Origin: Bagarius yarrelli
Taxonomy: Eukaryota > Chordata > Actinopteri > Siluriformes > Sisoridae
Reading direction: 5' to 3'
Assembly: GCA_005784505.1 (NCBI GenBank)
Contig: VCAZ01000050.1
Coordinates: 1,736,001-1,800,000, forward strand
Length of the DNA stretch: 64,000 nt
The position numbers and the translations under genes were made by a program. The notes under the pieces are model-generated. The model was given only the letters and a program-made list of their open reading frames with translations, ran no database searches and was not told where the DNA came from. This document shows, piece by piece, positions 24,801 to 36,954 of this stretch (positions within the stretch are counted from its first letter, which is position 1; every line of letters begins with the position of its first letter).

Positions 24801-27379
24801 TGTTCCATTTGTCTTTGCCTTGTCAAGGAAGTCTTTGGGCCGCTGCGTGAGCAAAGCTGTACCCGTCAGTCTGGTGGGCATCTTCAACTATGATGGAGCC
24901 CAGGTATTAAAGCTGACATCTTATCAGTTTATTACTTCCACAAATAGAAGCCATGGTGGTCTCTTTTTTTTTTCTTTTCTTACTATCTCTAGAATTGTCT
25001 AATAGATGTAATGTGTTGTATTTTTATATATACAAATGCTTAACATGGTTTGTGATGTGCATCAGTATTCCAGGGTTGCTGCATGGCTAAACCACTTTCT
25101 AAAACAAACATCTAATGAGCTGAATATTCTTATATGGCCATGTGAATATATATTATTTTGGGTTGCCATTTTGAGAGGATCACATTTGGCTAGCATTAAC
25201 ACAGATACCCTGTTTTGGTTATTACAAAAAATTAAAAACAATTACTGACGTAGACCCTTTTAAAGTAAGAACATAATTATGGATTTCAGATCCCAATGCA
25301 CTGCCACCACTCACTTCCACAAGTACATTGTAACAGCAGCATGTCATTCTAACAGAAGAGTTCGGAAAGGAACCCTTCTGAACAGAAGAGTCTTACGGAA
25401 AGGAACCCTGGTTTTGACTACAAGTAAAAGTTTGACTGTGGTGTTTGTGTGCTTATACAAATGCTCATTAATGTGCCAAAAACACAGCTAATAATAAAAC
25501 CATGGTTAATTTTTATGAGGGGAGCTGCATGAAATATCTTAGTAATGTTGCTGCTGTTGCAGTTTTTAATGCAGCAGAGATGATTTATCAGAGTGAAATT
25601 TCCTAGATTCCACTAACCAACACCACCAATCACCAACCCCGAACTCCATCTACCAACAAGATCAACCATAGTTCAATGCGACGTATTGTTATCTACACAT
25701 GTTCGATGCATGTAATGCAAATGTACTAATATTGATAAATATTTAAAGAAGGGAGATTATTGAAAGTTCAGGGTTCGATTTCCAGCACCAAGTTCCCACT
25801 TATGGGCCCCTGAGCAAGGCCCTTAACCCCCAGTTGCTCAGTTGTATAAAAGCGTTAAATGTAAGTCCCCCTGGATAATGGCGCCTGCCAAATGGCGTAA
25901 ATGTAAATAGATCTGAAACGGCGGTACAGGGATTAGGTGAGGCGTATTTGCCTTAACCGCAACGTTTTTCACTTTTGCTCTGTGTAAGCTTTTCTGCATG
26001 TTTTTTAACATGCTTTGTAATCTCTAACTTGTCTGTAATGCGTAAATGGTTGTGTATATGTGTGTGTGTGTGTGTGTGTAAATAAGTGTTATTCTTTGTT
26101 GGATAAAATGTGCATTTAATGCAACCCTGTTTTCATCTTTTGGTTATCAAACAATATCAAACACTATTCTAAAGCACACTAAAGTTCTGTCTCTTCACCC
26201 ACACAGGATCATTACCACAGAATGATTGAGCTCACATCACAAGCAAGGAAAGCTTATGAGGTGATGCTTGCCAACCTTGAGGTAAATTCACAGATGCAGC
26301 CGGAGGAGGAGACTGAGACGCAGGAGCATATCGAGCCACTATTAGACACACTGGAGGCAGAAGAACCAGATTACAGTAAGAGTCGTTCAAATAACATTTA
26401 CAGCATTTGTCAGATGTCCTTATCCAGAGTGACTTACATTTATTTATTTTATACAACTGAGCAAAAGGGGGTTACTCAGGGGCCCAGCAGTGGTAATATG
26501 GTGGTGATGGAAATCGAACCCTGATCTTCTAATTAGCAGTTCAACACCTTAATCACTGTACTACCACTTACCAATTACCAAATACAAATTAGATGATCTG
26601 GCATTAAAGTGCTGGAAGTAATTCTAACCAAAACTCATAATCTTTAATTTTAAAATTCTTTACAACATACAGTATTATAAGTATTTTTATACTTTTTTAG
26701 TACTTTTATTATCTAGCCATTCGGGAAGAATAAAGATCCACAGACGTATAACTATTCCTACTCAGTACCTTTCAGATCAAACTTTGTTACAGTAACGATC
26801 GTATCACTGATGTCATATGACACACATGCTTTTATGAACAGTATTTTATATTGCTTATAATATCAAATTATGCCTAAATTATTATTGGTTAATGTCCCCA
26901 AGAATCAACGCACAATATTGGCACATTAGACAATCTACAGCCTGAAAGATTTTGTGGGAAAATAAGGTACAATAAGCACTGTAGTCTTTAAAAATGTAAA
27001 TATCTGTATAAAATAATAACCAAAACACAGTGTATAAGTATTTAATGCTTTTAAAGGGTTAACTCAATCATTTAAAGTTTACTATGGTTGTAAAATAACA
27101 GGAAATTTATAACTCTGATTATACACTACAATAACCTAACCAACTAATCCAGCATGAACCACACTGAGAGGTGTTTTAGGTCTGCATCAGGGGGCAATTG
27201 GGGAAAAAATATTTAAAGTTTTTGTCCATTTGTTTTGTTTTGTTTTAGTTAAAGTTTGGAAGAAAATGCTGGAGAAAGGCTACAACCACAAGTACCTGCC
27301 CTTTGAAGAGCAGTTCGCTTCAGTGACTATCAACACACATTCGGACACCCGTCTGAACGACGTTGAAGAAAGCTGCTAA
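18797..27379 (+). CDS. secisbp2: SECIS-binding protein 2 (17 coding exons)
   Basis: The product binds the SECIS stem-loop of selenoprotein mRNAs and recruits the Sec-specific elongation factor so that UGA is read as selenocysteine. Coding exons: 18797-18816, 18946-19138, 19904-19976, 20076-20266, 20361-20451, 20727-20845, 21004-21144, 21248-21331, 21406-21516, 21605-21728, 21922-22088, 22179-22320, 23031-23175, 23265-23485, 24749-24903, 26207-26375, 27249-27379. Phases agree throughout (758 residues; human about 854). A lysine-rich stretch lies near residues 240-251; the SID region has KKGKQREVPKAKKPTPLK near 415-437; the L7Ae-type RNA-binding domain spans about 530-690 (FRDYCSQM, VIISPNCE, GGLDEALHTII, VGIFNYDGAQ). 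The short C-terminus after IKVWKKMLE argues for secisbp2 rather than secisbp2l. A 5' UTR exon ends at 18282 and another starts at 18721. The N-terminus is shorter than in mammals. The acceptors at 20076 and 23031 are the least sure. Confidence 0.92.
18817..18872 (+). repeat. (GT)28 microsatellite that forms a splice donor
   Basis: Twenty-eight GT units begin immediately after the last base of the first coding exon of secisbp2, so the donor GTGTGT is the start of the microsatellite. Confidence 0.85.
19220..19828 (+). mobile_element. Non-autonomous DNA transposon with TIRs, copy 1
   Basis: The left end GGCTAAACTTACACTGCAGG and the right end TGCAGTGTAAATGCAGCC are inverted repeats that extend inward (AATTCCGATTTTGTGAC inside the left end, AATTGGGTCACTTGATACA inside the right end). 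No transposase frame is present. It lies in a secisbp2 intron and contains a small palindrome around ATAGATATCTAT near 19516. Related copies are at 22419-22986 and 44107-44829. Confidence 0.75.
20487..20672 (+). mobile_element. V-SINE copy, well preserved
   Basis: The head GGAAGTGGTAGCACAGTGGG with an A-box-like region, the B box GGGTTCGATTCCC, AAGGCCCTTAACCCCCAATT, TATAAAAG and the core GGACGTCTGCTAAATGCTGT. It is in a secisbp2 intron. The 134-codon frame on the opposite strand crosses it and is not a gene. Confidence 0.9.
22419..22986 (+). mobile_element. Non-autonomous DNA transposon with TIRs, copy 2
   Basis: GGCTGCATTTACACTGCAGA at the left and GCGGTGTAAATGCGGCC at the right form the TIRs. 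Internal sequence such as GTAGACGTACTGACCGGAAA parallels copy 1. It sits in the secisbp2 intron just before exon 23031-23175. Confidence 0.75.
23544..24517. mobile_element. Tc1/mariner-type MITE, complete with both ends
   Basis: The left end CACTATATTGCCAAAAG and the right end CTTTGGCAATATAGTG are inverted repeats, with GGTGTCCACAAACC just inside the right end. I recognise this as a common fish Tc1-like MITE terminus. No transposase frame survives. It lies in a secisbp2 intron and is interrupted by the LINE tail at 23805-24120. Confidence 0.75.
23805..24120 (-). mobile_element. LINE-type 3' tail, inverted, nested in the MITE
   Basis: Read on the minus strand it ends in TGTAAAGCTGCTCTGACACA and ATCTCTATTGCTGAAAAGTG, parallel to the tails at 3420-3475 and 47205-47250. 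It is inside the Tc1-type element. Confidence 0.5.
25345..25411 (+). repeat. Short tandem duplication, unit about 32 bases
   Basis: CAGAAGAGTT..CGGAAAGGAACCCT is followed after a few bases by a near-identical copy (CAGAAGAGTCTTACGGAAAG). It lies in the secisbp2 intron after exon 24749-24903. Confidence 0.75.
25765..25910 (+). mobile_element. V-SINE copy, 5'-truncated
   Basis: Starts within the tRNA-like part (CAGGGTTCGATTTCCAGCAC) and continues through AAGGCCCTTAACCCCCAGTT to a diverged core (TGGCGCCTGCCAAATGGCGT). It is in a secisbp2 intron. Confidence 0.8.
26059..26079 (+). repeat. Short (GT)n microsatellite
   Basis: About ten GT units in the secisbp2 intron before exon 26207-26375. Confidence 0.85.
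26393..26575 (-). mobile_element. V-SINE copy, reverse orientation
   Basis: Begins about 18 bases after the exon that ends at 26375. On the minus strand it has the core GGACATCTGACAAATGCTGT and an intact tRNA-like head near 26505-26575. Confidence 0.85.
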
Positions 27380-30300
27380 TTTAGTCATTGAACAGTAATT
27401 TAACTTGATTCTGTTGTGAAGTAGAGGGCATTTGCTGCACAATACACCACGATACAAGTTTAAGCTTAGCCCGAATATGTGCCTTAGGATTCCATTTAAT
27501 TCAGACTGTCAACATTATTACAAACATTGTATAAATAGCGACTGTATACGAGTGATCAATTTAGACGTTCACCAGCAAACAATACAACAAAAGCTGTAAG
27601 TCAAAGGTTAAACGTGTAGTTAAACGTGTCTGGCGTAGCTTGTATGACTAGCACGCGGGTGTATGTATGTTAAATACACCCTGAAACTCCAGGTTTTTAT
27701 TTACTTTACTTCCTTAATTCCCCTTTTTGTTCAAATCCCTTTTTGAAGCGTTAGACATGTTTTTAAGTCCCACATTTGCACCAACTACATGTTCGAACAA
27801 CATCCGATGCATTTGTAGTAATAACACAGGCAGGAAGTTGTGAACTGACAGAACTGTTCACAATAAACCAGTCAGTCAAAACGTACAGGGAAGCCAAAGT
27901 GCTTCTATATGAGGCTTAAGAATTTATACAGCTTTTGATAACACAATACACAATTACAGTGTATTCGCTAAGCCTAGACGTGCTTTATTTTTAAATCATT
28001 ATAACCCCATTTTTTTTTAATAGTATGGTGTTTAGGTTTGTGTTTATATGTGCACCTCAAATATTACAAGCACTAAATTGTCTAATTTTCAATTACAATA
28101 AGTCATATTGCAGCAAGAGACTTGTATCTAATTATATATAACAGTTTGTAATAAGGTTACACCCCTAACTGTGAATTCAGCATCCATTGATTGCATAATA
28201 GTCAATATTTCTATTGGTTGATTTATTTTTTCCTGAAATGTTTACAAATTTGCTCGAAAGTCTTTGACGTTAAAAAAAAAAACACGATTTTCACTGCCTC
28301 TTAACTAGCCAATGAGCCGTTTCTACATTATTTTGCTAATATTGAAATGAAACAAAACATCATTGTATGAATATCAATTTTTTTTTCTTTCCTTTACTCT
28401 AAATGTAAATATTTGTCTTTTGTGTACAAAAGAGGAATACATGTCTGCTGGACAGCATTTGGTCATTTTTGCATTATTTTGTCTGCATCATTAACTGGTG
28501 ACACCGGTTAATGTAATCTGTAACTGTCCAAAACATGTCCGTTTAGCCAGCAGTTGATGCATGTCAAGAGGTAATGAAGATAATGGGCAAAAAGCAGTTG
28601 AGCAAAAAAAACTGGTCTGATAAGATGTTGCGTAAGATGATCGGCAAGTTTTTTGGGGCTTTTTTGATGATGACGATAAAAGGTCAGCATTCAGCAAACT
28701 TGTAATTTTTAACGTCCGACTAGTCAAGAAAAAAAAAACACGCACACACAGTTACTTAACTAAAATTCCTTGGGTATTTGGATGGTTTTAAAAAAGACAA
28801 GTATTTGCTTTAGATCAATAGACAGACATCCAGTTGTATATAACACCGAATATACAGTTATCGGCTAACTGAACAAAATATCAACTAAAGGAAAGATTCA
28901 CGCTATTCTTTACTTTGTATGTACAAAGTGACTTCAATTCTGAAATCCTGTTTCCCACTTTAAGTTTATTGAATTCAGTCCATGGAGCTTGTTTGGTAAG
29001 AAGAGTCCCGAGGTAGTAATAATAACATGATGGTTTTATGTTTTCCTGGCACACATTAAGTCTAACACACACTAAAAATAGTCAAAAGCACAATTTTTTG
29101 CCTAAACACTGCAAACAATGCAATTGTCATGAAGCAGACTTATCAATGAAAAAACTATTTCAAAGAAAATAACACTAAATGTCACTCGATTTCAGGAACA
29201 TATCAGTGTTTCAGTCCCATGTGGAAAAAATCTAGTCTAGTATTGTACTGTAGTATTGCAACAATGTGGTATTTTTGTTGTTGTAATTCAACTACACGTA
29301 TATATTAAAGTTATAGTAACGCTAATATAGTAAAATAAACAATTTGCTTTTATACTTATAGTAAGCTTTACATCACAGTTCGGAGCGAAAAGTGTATTAA
29401 TGCAACACACACAACATCCCTAAAATGAATAAAACCAAACATGTTAACAAGACATTACATTTTTTTATTGCTAATTTTCGTTAAAAAATCTTCGCTGCAT
29501 TGTTTAACTTTTGTGAAATCGATGATCCGAGATTGCTGTCCATTAAAAATAGGAATTTGGTCTTTCACACTGGAAAATTATTTCTCCTAAAGCAACTATT
29601 GAAAATTTTGTTGATCAGTTCTTTACAGTTCTTTCTATAGTACGACGTGTAAATACTATAACATACTAAATCGTGTAATAAATACTAGAATATGATACAG
29701 TTTTCACAGTTTATCAGTTAATTATAGTTAATATTCTAGTATGCTAAGTGAGATGTAGTACAATACTGTAATATACTGTACTATAAAGTTGAACACAATT
29801 TACTTTATCCTACTGTAGTTAATCCTAAAATATTCTATGGTATTTTTTTCATGTGACCTGCTCCGATCTTTGATAAATGCCTCCCTAATTGCTATATTAC
29901 ACACTAACAACATCTTGTAGAATCCATGCCAAGATGCTGCTCTGAGTCAACTTTAAACATTTAATTCTGTCAGTTATTGATTATCTTGTACCTTTTGAAT
30001 AACAGGCTGTCTGCTTATAGAATCTAGAATATAGTATGAATATACCGTATTATGCTGGTGCTTTGTGTTAGCAGGAATGGCAATAATGCATTGGCTATGA
30101 AAAACTTTTACCACAAAAGTCTGCATTTAAAGGATTATACGTGGTTAAGGTATGAAGAGGCATTTAGGGTAAACACCATGTGTGTTTGAGTTTTTGCTGC
30201 AGAAGATAATTAATTAGTTAATTAGATAATTCGTTTTTGTTTTTTCTCTTAAAACACCAGACATTTCTGATGTTCACTTTTTTATTATTTACTTAAAACA

Positions 30301-31237
30301 TCATATTTTATTACTGTTGTGTTACATTTACTTTTGTGGAACGTATACAAGAGAATTTGGTTCCTGTTGTCATAAAAAGTAAAGCAGCTATATATACCAT
30401 CCTCTGTCTACTTTCCTTACTGTAAATTCAAGTAAAAAAAAATACTTCTGCTTTATCTATTAATACATATTCAGCAAAAATAAAGATCTAGATAATAATA
30501 ACAGCATGTATGCAGACGTATACTTTGTGTTACTGCTGGTATTTCCACTGTCAGAACTGATGTTTTGGAAAAGTATTTGGGACGTGACTAATACTGTTTA
30601 ATACCAATACGAGAACTGATCAAATTACCCCATCTGAAGTCTTATTCTTCTTCGAATTGGTATTTGAGACTTATGGGAGTTTTACACAAGGCTATCTGTG
30701 AGTTTAAAACTCTATCACTTAATATTAGGGCTGGGTAAAAATATCGATACAGCTCTATCACAATATTTTATTTCACAATAGAGTATCGATGTTTACACTT
30801 AAATTTAATTAAAACCCTACGCGCATATTAAACGACTTCCTCCTTCGCTACTTTAGTTTTCACAGACACATACTGCCATTGTCTCAAAAGCAAACATGGT
30901 GGAGGGAAAAAAATAAAAACACATCCAGCCAATTTGTATTGTAATGTATCAGATCGTATGTGCTAAGATGCTTTTGTTATAGAAATATGTGGTTGTAGAC
31001 AGTTGTTGGATTTTTTTTTTTTACAGGTCATCCTCCCAAAACATGATAGTAATCTTAAAAGCATGCCAGGCTTTTTCCTTTTGTCTATTTGAGGTCTGAT
31101 TAATTTACAATTATAAGTACTATTTGTAATGCACAACATTCCCATAGCTGCAGCATTTGAATACACACGTAACAAAATTGTCTGGTTTTGGATCATAAAC
31201 CAACAGATTTCTAAGATTTTCAGCTTTAAAATATATC
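27380..31237. other. Convergent intergenic region, secisbp2 and prlr 3' sides
   Basis: This holds the 3' UTR of secisbp2, with possible AATAAA signals such as 27862-27867, and, from the right, that of prlr. The rest is AT-rich with no recognised gene. The short frames at 28491-28745 and 30963-31196 have no family features. Confidence 0.5.
30725..30960. repeat. Possible MITE fragment (GGGCTGGGTAAAAATATCGA)
   Basis: TTAGGGCTGGGTAAAAATAT and the ATCGATAC / GTATCGAT arms around 30745-30790 resemble the ends of fish MITEs that begin with GGGCTGGG. No second end was found. Confidence 0.35.
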
Positions 31238-34200
31238 CTACAATGAAGCCACATATTCCTGAATATCTGTGGGATCTTCAGCTGACTGTGTGATCTTTTT
31301 GTTTAAATCATTTCTGTTCCTCTTTTTGTGTCCCTGAACAGGGCTGTTGTCTTTTTGAATCATAAGGACGGTTTCTCTGTAAATCCCACTGACTTTGCTG
31401 TAGTCTTCCTCTTGCTTTATTGAAAGCTTCGGTCTACAGTCTGGCATCTGCTTTTGTTCCGCGTACCCCCTCAATCCAGCAGGAGTGACGCTGTCTTCGG
31501 TCTGCTCAACAACGCAAACATTGTTTTTGTGAGAAATGACCCAAGGGCCATTTTGGTAAATGTCAGGTTTGGGCACACTGTATATGCTAGAGTTTGAAGC
31601 TGTAAATTCGGGATCTGAATCTTGACATTTGTATGAAACACCTTGTAATTTCCATTTATTCCATGCCTTCTGATCGGAAGTATTCTGGTGTGCTGCGTGA
31701 CTTTCCTCACAAGTTTTACTTCCTGGATTCTCACTGTCTTCCTCACTGTCAAGTACCATTAGATACTCCACCTGTTCTGGACACTCTGTCATTGGACGTC
31801 CTTGCAAGTCCAAGGTATTGCACATGAATTCTGGCTTCACTGTCTGTAAATAAAAGCGAATAATATGGGAGATTATTATAAGTGTTGAAGTTGTTTAACA
31901 GAATAGTTGGGTTGGTATGATAGTAAAATGTAATAAATCTGTATTAGATAAGGGTTTAAATAGGGTAAAAAGAGGTTTCGTTTCGTGAAATAGAAAAAAA
32001 TCTTTTACATGTGGCAACAGTTTAAAAAAGTCTGATTTGCTTAAATGTTGTTAATCACCTTTTTTTTGATGGTTCTGTTGTTATTTCTTAAATAAAATGA
32101 GTTTTGCTTGTTAGTAAAAATAATATAATAGAATCTGCATTTTGCCATTATTGATAGGACAGAGATGAAGCGGGCAGAAGGACCCAAGCCGGAATCGAAC
32201 CCGGGCCACAACAGCACATGTTGGTCCCAATTTAATTAAATGTTTATTTGTATAGAGATTTTAACAATAGACATTGTCTCAAAGCAGCTTTACACAGAAT
32301 ACAGTAATAAAAAAATAAAAATAAATAAAAATGAAGCTCATCTAAAAAGCAAATGTATATTTAATCCATACATACAGTAAGCAGAGAACAATAAGCTCAC
32401 TTGAGTGCTACATTCACAGCATTTATCAGAGCCCCTTTTCTGAAACAATTAACATTTTTCCTCATTAAATAACTAATCAATTAGTAAAGAACCGTGCTGT
32501 GAGCTAGATACAACTAACAATTTGACAACAGACGTCAAAGAGAATGCGATTTTTTAAGGTTTTATTAAACATACTGTAAAATCTAGTCCCTAATTGAATA
32601 ATTGATTAAATCTGTGCCAACGTGTCATTTAATTCCTCCTTTATAATGTAACTTTGGCAGGAGATACATTGATCACTTAAACATCTGTCTATTTGGACAT
32701 ACTATACTTGTAGTACTAGATTTTTGGGCTGTTTTACTCATTTAAATACCAGACTGTTTTTTTTTTGCTCAGTCAATCAAAGCCTGAAATGTTCATGAAC
32801 CTACACTGATATTGAATATCTGCTGTTTACCTTAAAAACGTTCCTGTCAAAGTCAGTGATCTTTGGTCCTGGAACAGGAGGCAGTAAAAAATGCTTAACA
32901 CTGGAGGAGAGAAAAAGGCAAAACATTAACTTAAATGATAGGCTCGACCGTACATTTACATGATTTCCCTCTTACGCCAAGTGTGGTTGATCAACCAAGA
33001 CATATTTTTGGTTCCATTGTTTGCATTTGTTGTCTTGTATAACAGCCAGTTTGCAAAGATACCCAGCTTCACCTGAGAATTGTTATGAAATTAACAACTT
33101 ATATATTTAGGATGTATTAGTTTAATCAACAAAAACCATAATAATAAGATTAAATGAAAAGTTTGGCGTTTGTGAAGTTTGCAACTTAACCTTTTACATG
33201 AAGGTTAAAACTATAAAATAGTCTGACCTCAAATAATACATCAGTTACACTTCAGTTAACGAGATATCCAAAAGTTTAAACATTAAAACTGTCTGGGTGG
33301 AAAAAGTATGTGCTGTTTTTTGTCCTTAAGGTTGCAATAAGAACGGAACAACATAAATCTTGCCACAGCATTATTATATTTTTAAAATATTGATAACTTA
33401 CTGTTTTCTTTTGGCTATTAGTGCTCCAGTAGTGACCAATGAAATAAAGCCGCTAATAATAGCTATGAAGATCAAAACTGAATTTTCTGAGTCTGCAAAA
33501 CATTGAACAGAAAACACTTCAATTCATCAATAAACTTTAAACAACTAAGATTTAGACAAGCATATAACAACTGTTAAAAACTAATCTACAAGTAAAACAC
33601 TTTTTCTTTTAAATGCCATGTGTTGAAGGTTACAGTATTCAGTACAGGGCTGTGATATGACAATTTTCCTTCTTTCTTTACGTCAAAAAAAAAATTAGTT
33701 CTTAAAATATATAAAGAAACAGAACTAGCGTGTGACGTTATTTTTTTCAGTGCTTACTGTTTGGCATTTGGATGAACATTGGTGAATTCCACTCACTCCA
33801 CAGTCCTTCATCTAGCTTACAGCGCACTTGTATAGTATAATTTCCTCCAGGTTTTGGGCTGAAGATGCTCAGTTCCCTTTGTTTACCGACACTGTAGATC
33901 TATAAAACCGTAATTCAGTTTAAAATGATTATCCAGTTTTGTCAATCAAAGAAACCCATCAATCGTAATTGCAAGTAATAATTAATTTAGATAAAATAAC
34001 ATTAAACCACAATGACATGTAAGCACGATTTGAAATATTTGCGACCCACCTCCCAATCAGTGACTTGATTATGACCAGCATGATCCTGTTTTACTCGCAC
34101 CTCATATCTGAGTGTAACCCAGCCTGAACGAGTGTCGATGTCATGCGGGGCCTCCCACTTCACCAGAAAATACGGGTTGTCCGCCTCTACCATCAAAGAC

Positions 34201-35214
34201 AAAGACATGTTTTCTGGGGAGTAGGGCTGGACTGCAAAAGAAAAATAACAAAAACAAAGCTAGAGACATCATTATATAGCCAATGATCTGATTGGTTCAA
34301 ACAAAAACAAAGCTAGAGACACTGGTAAATATAGAGAGGTGGTAGCTTAGCGGTTAAAGTGTTGGACTGTTAATCTGAAGATTGTGGGCTTGATTCCCAG
34401 TACAACCAAGTCAACACTGTTAGGCTCCTAAATAAGCCCTAAACCTCCAATTGCTCGGGTGCAGATAAATGTAAATCGCTCTGGATAAAAATGTCTGCAT
34501 AATGCTGTAAATGTAAATATAGCCAATGATTTGATTGGTTAAATCAAAAACAGAGCTAGAAACATTGTTAAATAGCAAATGATTTGATTGGTTGCTAATT
34601 GCCACTGCTTCATCCACAGTAATTCTCTTTAGGATTAATTTAATGAGTTTTAATCAATTTCACAATGGTTACAGGAGAACTGACCCCCCGGCTGAGCCTG
34701 GTTTCTCCTTTTTTCTCAGTTCTGTCACTGATGGAGTTTTGGTTAATTATTATTTTCCCTAATTATTTGGTATTTAATATATCTGTCTTTTGCCTTATGG
34801 ACACCTGCTAACCAATCATAGTCAAGAATCAAGTGCTATGTTCTTATTTATATAACATGGATTTGGACACTTTAAATTTGCATTGACATGCTACTTTTTA
34901 TGAACAAAGCTCCGGTAGATTTTATTTTCATTTCAAAGTCTTACTACACAAAACTCAATAGTTATTGCATCCTTACTAATCGAGAAGAAATAAACTCTAA
35001 CACTACCTCTCTTACCATGCTTTTAAACTTAATTAACTGAAAGCGTATTGATTTTTTGTTGTTTTCCCCCTCTGTGGTATGCTTAGCTTAACTAGTGACA
35101 TTTTTAGCAGTCATAAACGAAGTGCCCTAGAGCTGTTAATATATCAGCCTTTATTATGAAATGCTGAATACTTTAACAGTGTTAACTAATTTCAGTGCTA
35201 TATTGAATATCCAA

Positions 35215-35249
<35 letters not shown>

Positions 35250-36954
35250 AAATCAACTGACCAATATCCATGACGTCCACTTCTACTGGGTCGGAAAAGG
35301 TGTTGCCGTAGCTGTTCGAGGCCATGACTGTAATGTTATAAAACATCCATATGGACGTGTGGGCTTTGTTAAAGTAGCATGAGTTATTCTGGTAGTCTGG
35401 ACATTCAAAGACCTTTTCAGATCTGCAAAAATCAAATGAAAGTAAGGATTTCTGTTTTTCCCGAACATTTTCGTATGGTCTAAACTGAGTAATAATTAAA
35501 CTAAATAATTTAACATGCATCATAAAAAAACACGTGACGAAATGCGTCTAAACGTGTTTCTGTACACAGTATCATGCATGCAGGTTGTAATTTCAGTGTT
35601 GGCACTGGGTATGTTATTCTCAAATGTGTCCTAAGGGCTGCCATGGTTTACCACCGTAATTACAAAAACATTCCGGGGCCATGTTTAAACATTAAATACA
35701 GGAATGCCCAACAAACTCATCAACCATTATTTATGTTTGGGGTGAAAAGTAGGACCATAGACAATATGCAAACCATCTGAACTGTGGGAAAACTACGGAA
35801 AACAAGAGCAAGAGGCAGAAAGAGTTACAAAGTAAGAGTTAAAATGTTACCCCTCTTTTTTGTAGAAAAGATGATGAGTAGTTGGCAGTCCACCAGTTGA
35901 TCCAGGCTCCCACCAGCAGCTGAAAGTTTCCTTATCCGAGGATCGACAGCCTGTCAGTTTGGGTCGTCCAGGTCTCGAGTAACCTGTAGAGAAAATTTGT
36001 TTGTTAATACACCATAATTTTTGGAACGATTGATAAGGCACATTAACACCTAAAAGAGAGAGTGTGTATTTTACTGAGTAATTTACAAGCTGATAATAAA
36101 AACATATATATAATTTACTGAAATTAACTATAAAAGTTATTTCAATAATAATAAATCAAGCTAATTTATTAAATTTACAACAATTCTGTAGAGCCAACAG
36201 CTGACTTAAAACCAATATTTGTTTCTTTTTTATTTTTGTTTTTTACAGAAAAAAGAGATTTATATGCAGCATCTAAGTCTGAATTCAGAGTAGACAACGA
36301 ATTAATAATCCTACTAACAAGTTTATCTTATTAAGAAAAAAATACTGATTTGTAACATGACATTTGTAACAAGTTAAAAAAACAGTTACTAACCAGTACA
36401 TTCAACTGATGCATCTATGTACAATTAAAATGTATTACAATTTGTCAGTCCTGACTTTTTCTTCTTAATGCAACACAAAACTCGTTTATTTTTAAGTGAC
36501 TTAGTAGTTCATTTCTTCAACATTTCATTTTAAGGTCCAAATCCATTGTACGCTGCTTAATTTGTTAGGCTGTGACTTTGCCATTACTGTCCAACACAGA
36601 TTTTGTGTTACTTTTTTTTTTCAATCCAGTGACAAATTGTTTTGTTGTTTGTGCAGTGAGCGGCCCTGCATGGTTTATACACCGCAGATCCAATTCATTT
36701 TTCTTTATTTCCACCTGACATATGACAAAGATTTATCAACCAGCATGCTAAATGGAACCCTAATCTGTTTATACCTGTTTATGAGTGTGTGTGTGTGTGT
36801 GTTGCTTCATCTTAAATCTGTATAGCCATTTTTTTAAAATGTTGTATGCATTTTATCCCTTTCGCTGTGTTAAAAACTGTCACTCACAAACACAAGGTGG
36901 AATCCAGTAAAGTAGGAACGTTGCAGCCAAGACTCGTGAAGCATCGCTCTGCAT
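31238..36954 (-). CDS. prlrb: Prolactin receptor, probably the fish b paralogue (8 coding exons)
   Basis: A class I cytokine receptor that binds prolactin at the plasma membrane and signals through JAK2-STAT5. Coding exons on the minus strand: 36954-36888, 35983-35851, 35422-35262, 34231-34050, 33899-33758, 33492-33402, 32900-32831, 31843-31238. All are GT-AG with matching phases (483 residues). Residues 1-24 are a signal peptide. The first FNIII domain has the paired cysteines (GCRSSDKETFSCWW, FECPDYQNNSCYF). The second ends in WSEWN at 215-219, a variant WSXWS. The membrane span is about 234-254. The box 1 motif PPVPGPKI at 267-274 is of the prolactin-receptor kind; growth-hormone receptors have PPVPVPKI. 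Near the tail EDYSKVSGIYRE matches the conserved YAKVSG region of the family. The cytoplasmic part is about 225 residues, much shorter than in mammals, which is why I favour prlrb over prlra. Untranslated 5' exons were not located. Confidence 0.88.
32229..32310 (-). mobile_element. LINE-type 3' tail fragment, inverted
   Basis: On the minus strand: TGTAAAGCTGCTTTGAGACA, ATGTCTATTGTTAAAATCTC, ATACAAATAAA. This is the same tail as at 47205-47250. It lies in the last prlr intron. Just before it, 32190-32210 has a tRNA B-box-like GGGTTCGATTCCGG on the minus strand. Confidence 0.55.
34249..34592 (+). repeat. Three tandem units of about 52 bases, the second split by a SINE
   Basis: Each unit has (A)CAAAAACA(A/G)AGCTAGA(G/A)ACA followed by AAATAG(C)..AATGATTTGATTGGTT. 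Unit 1 is 34249-34301; unit 2 runs 34302-34337 and resumes at about 34516; unit 3 is about 34542-34592. They lie in the prlr intron between the exons at 35262 and 34231. Confidence 0.75.
34338..34515 (+). mobile_element. V-SINE copy inserted in a tandem repeat
   Basis: A full copy from GAGGTGGTAGCTTAGCGGTT to ATGCTGTAAATGT. The flanks AAATATAG before and after look like a target-site duplication. Confidence 0.85.
35216..35245 (+). repeat. (AC)n microsatellite next to a prlr splice donor
   Basis: About 15 AC units, starting about 15 bases downstream (in transcript sense) of the prlr exon that ends at 35262. Confidence 0.9.
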
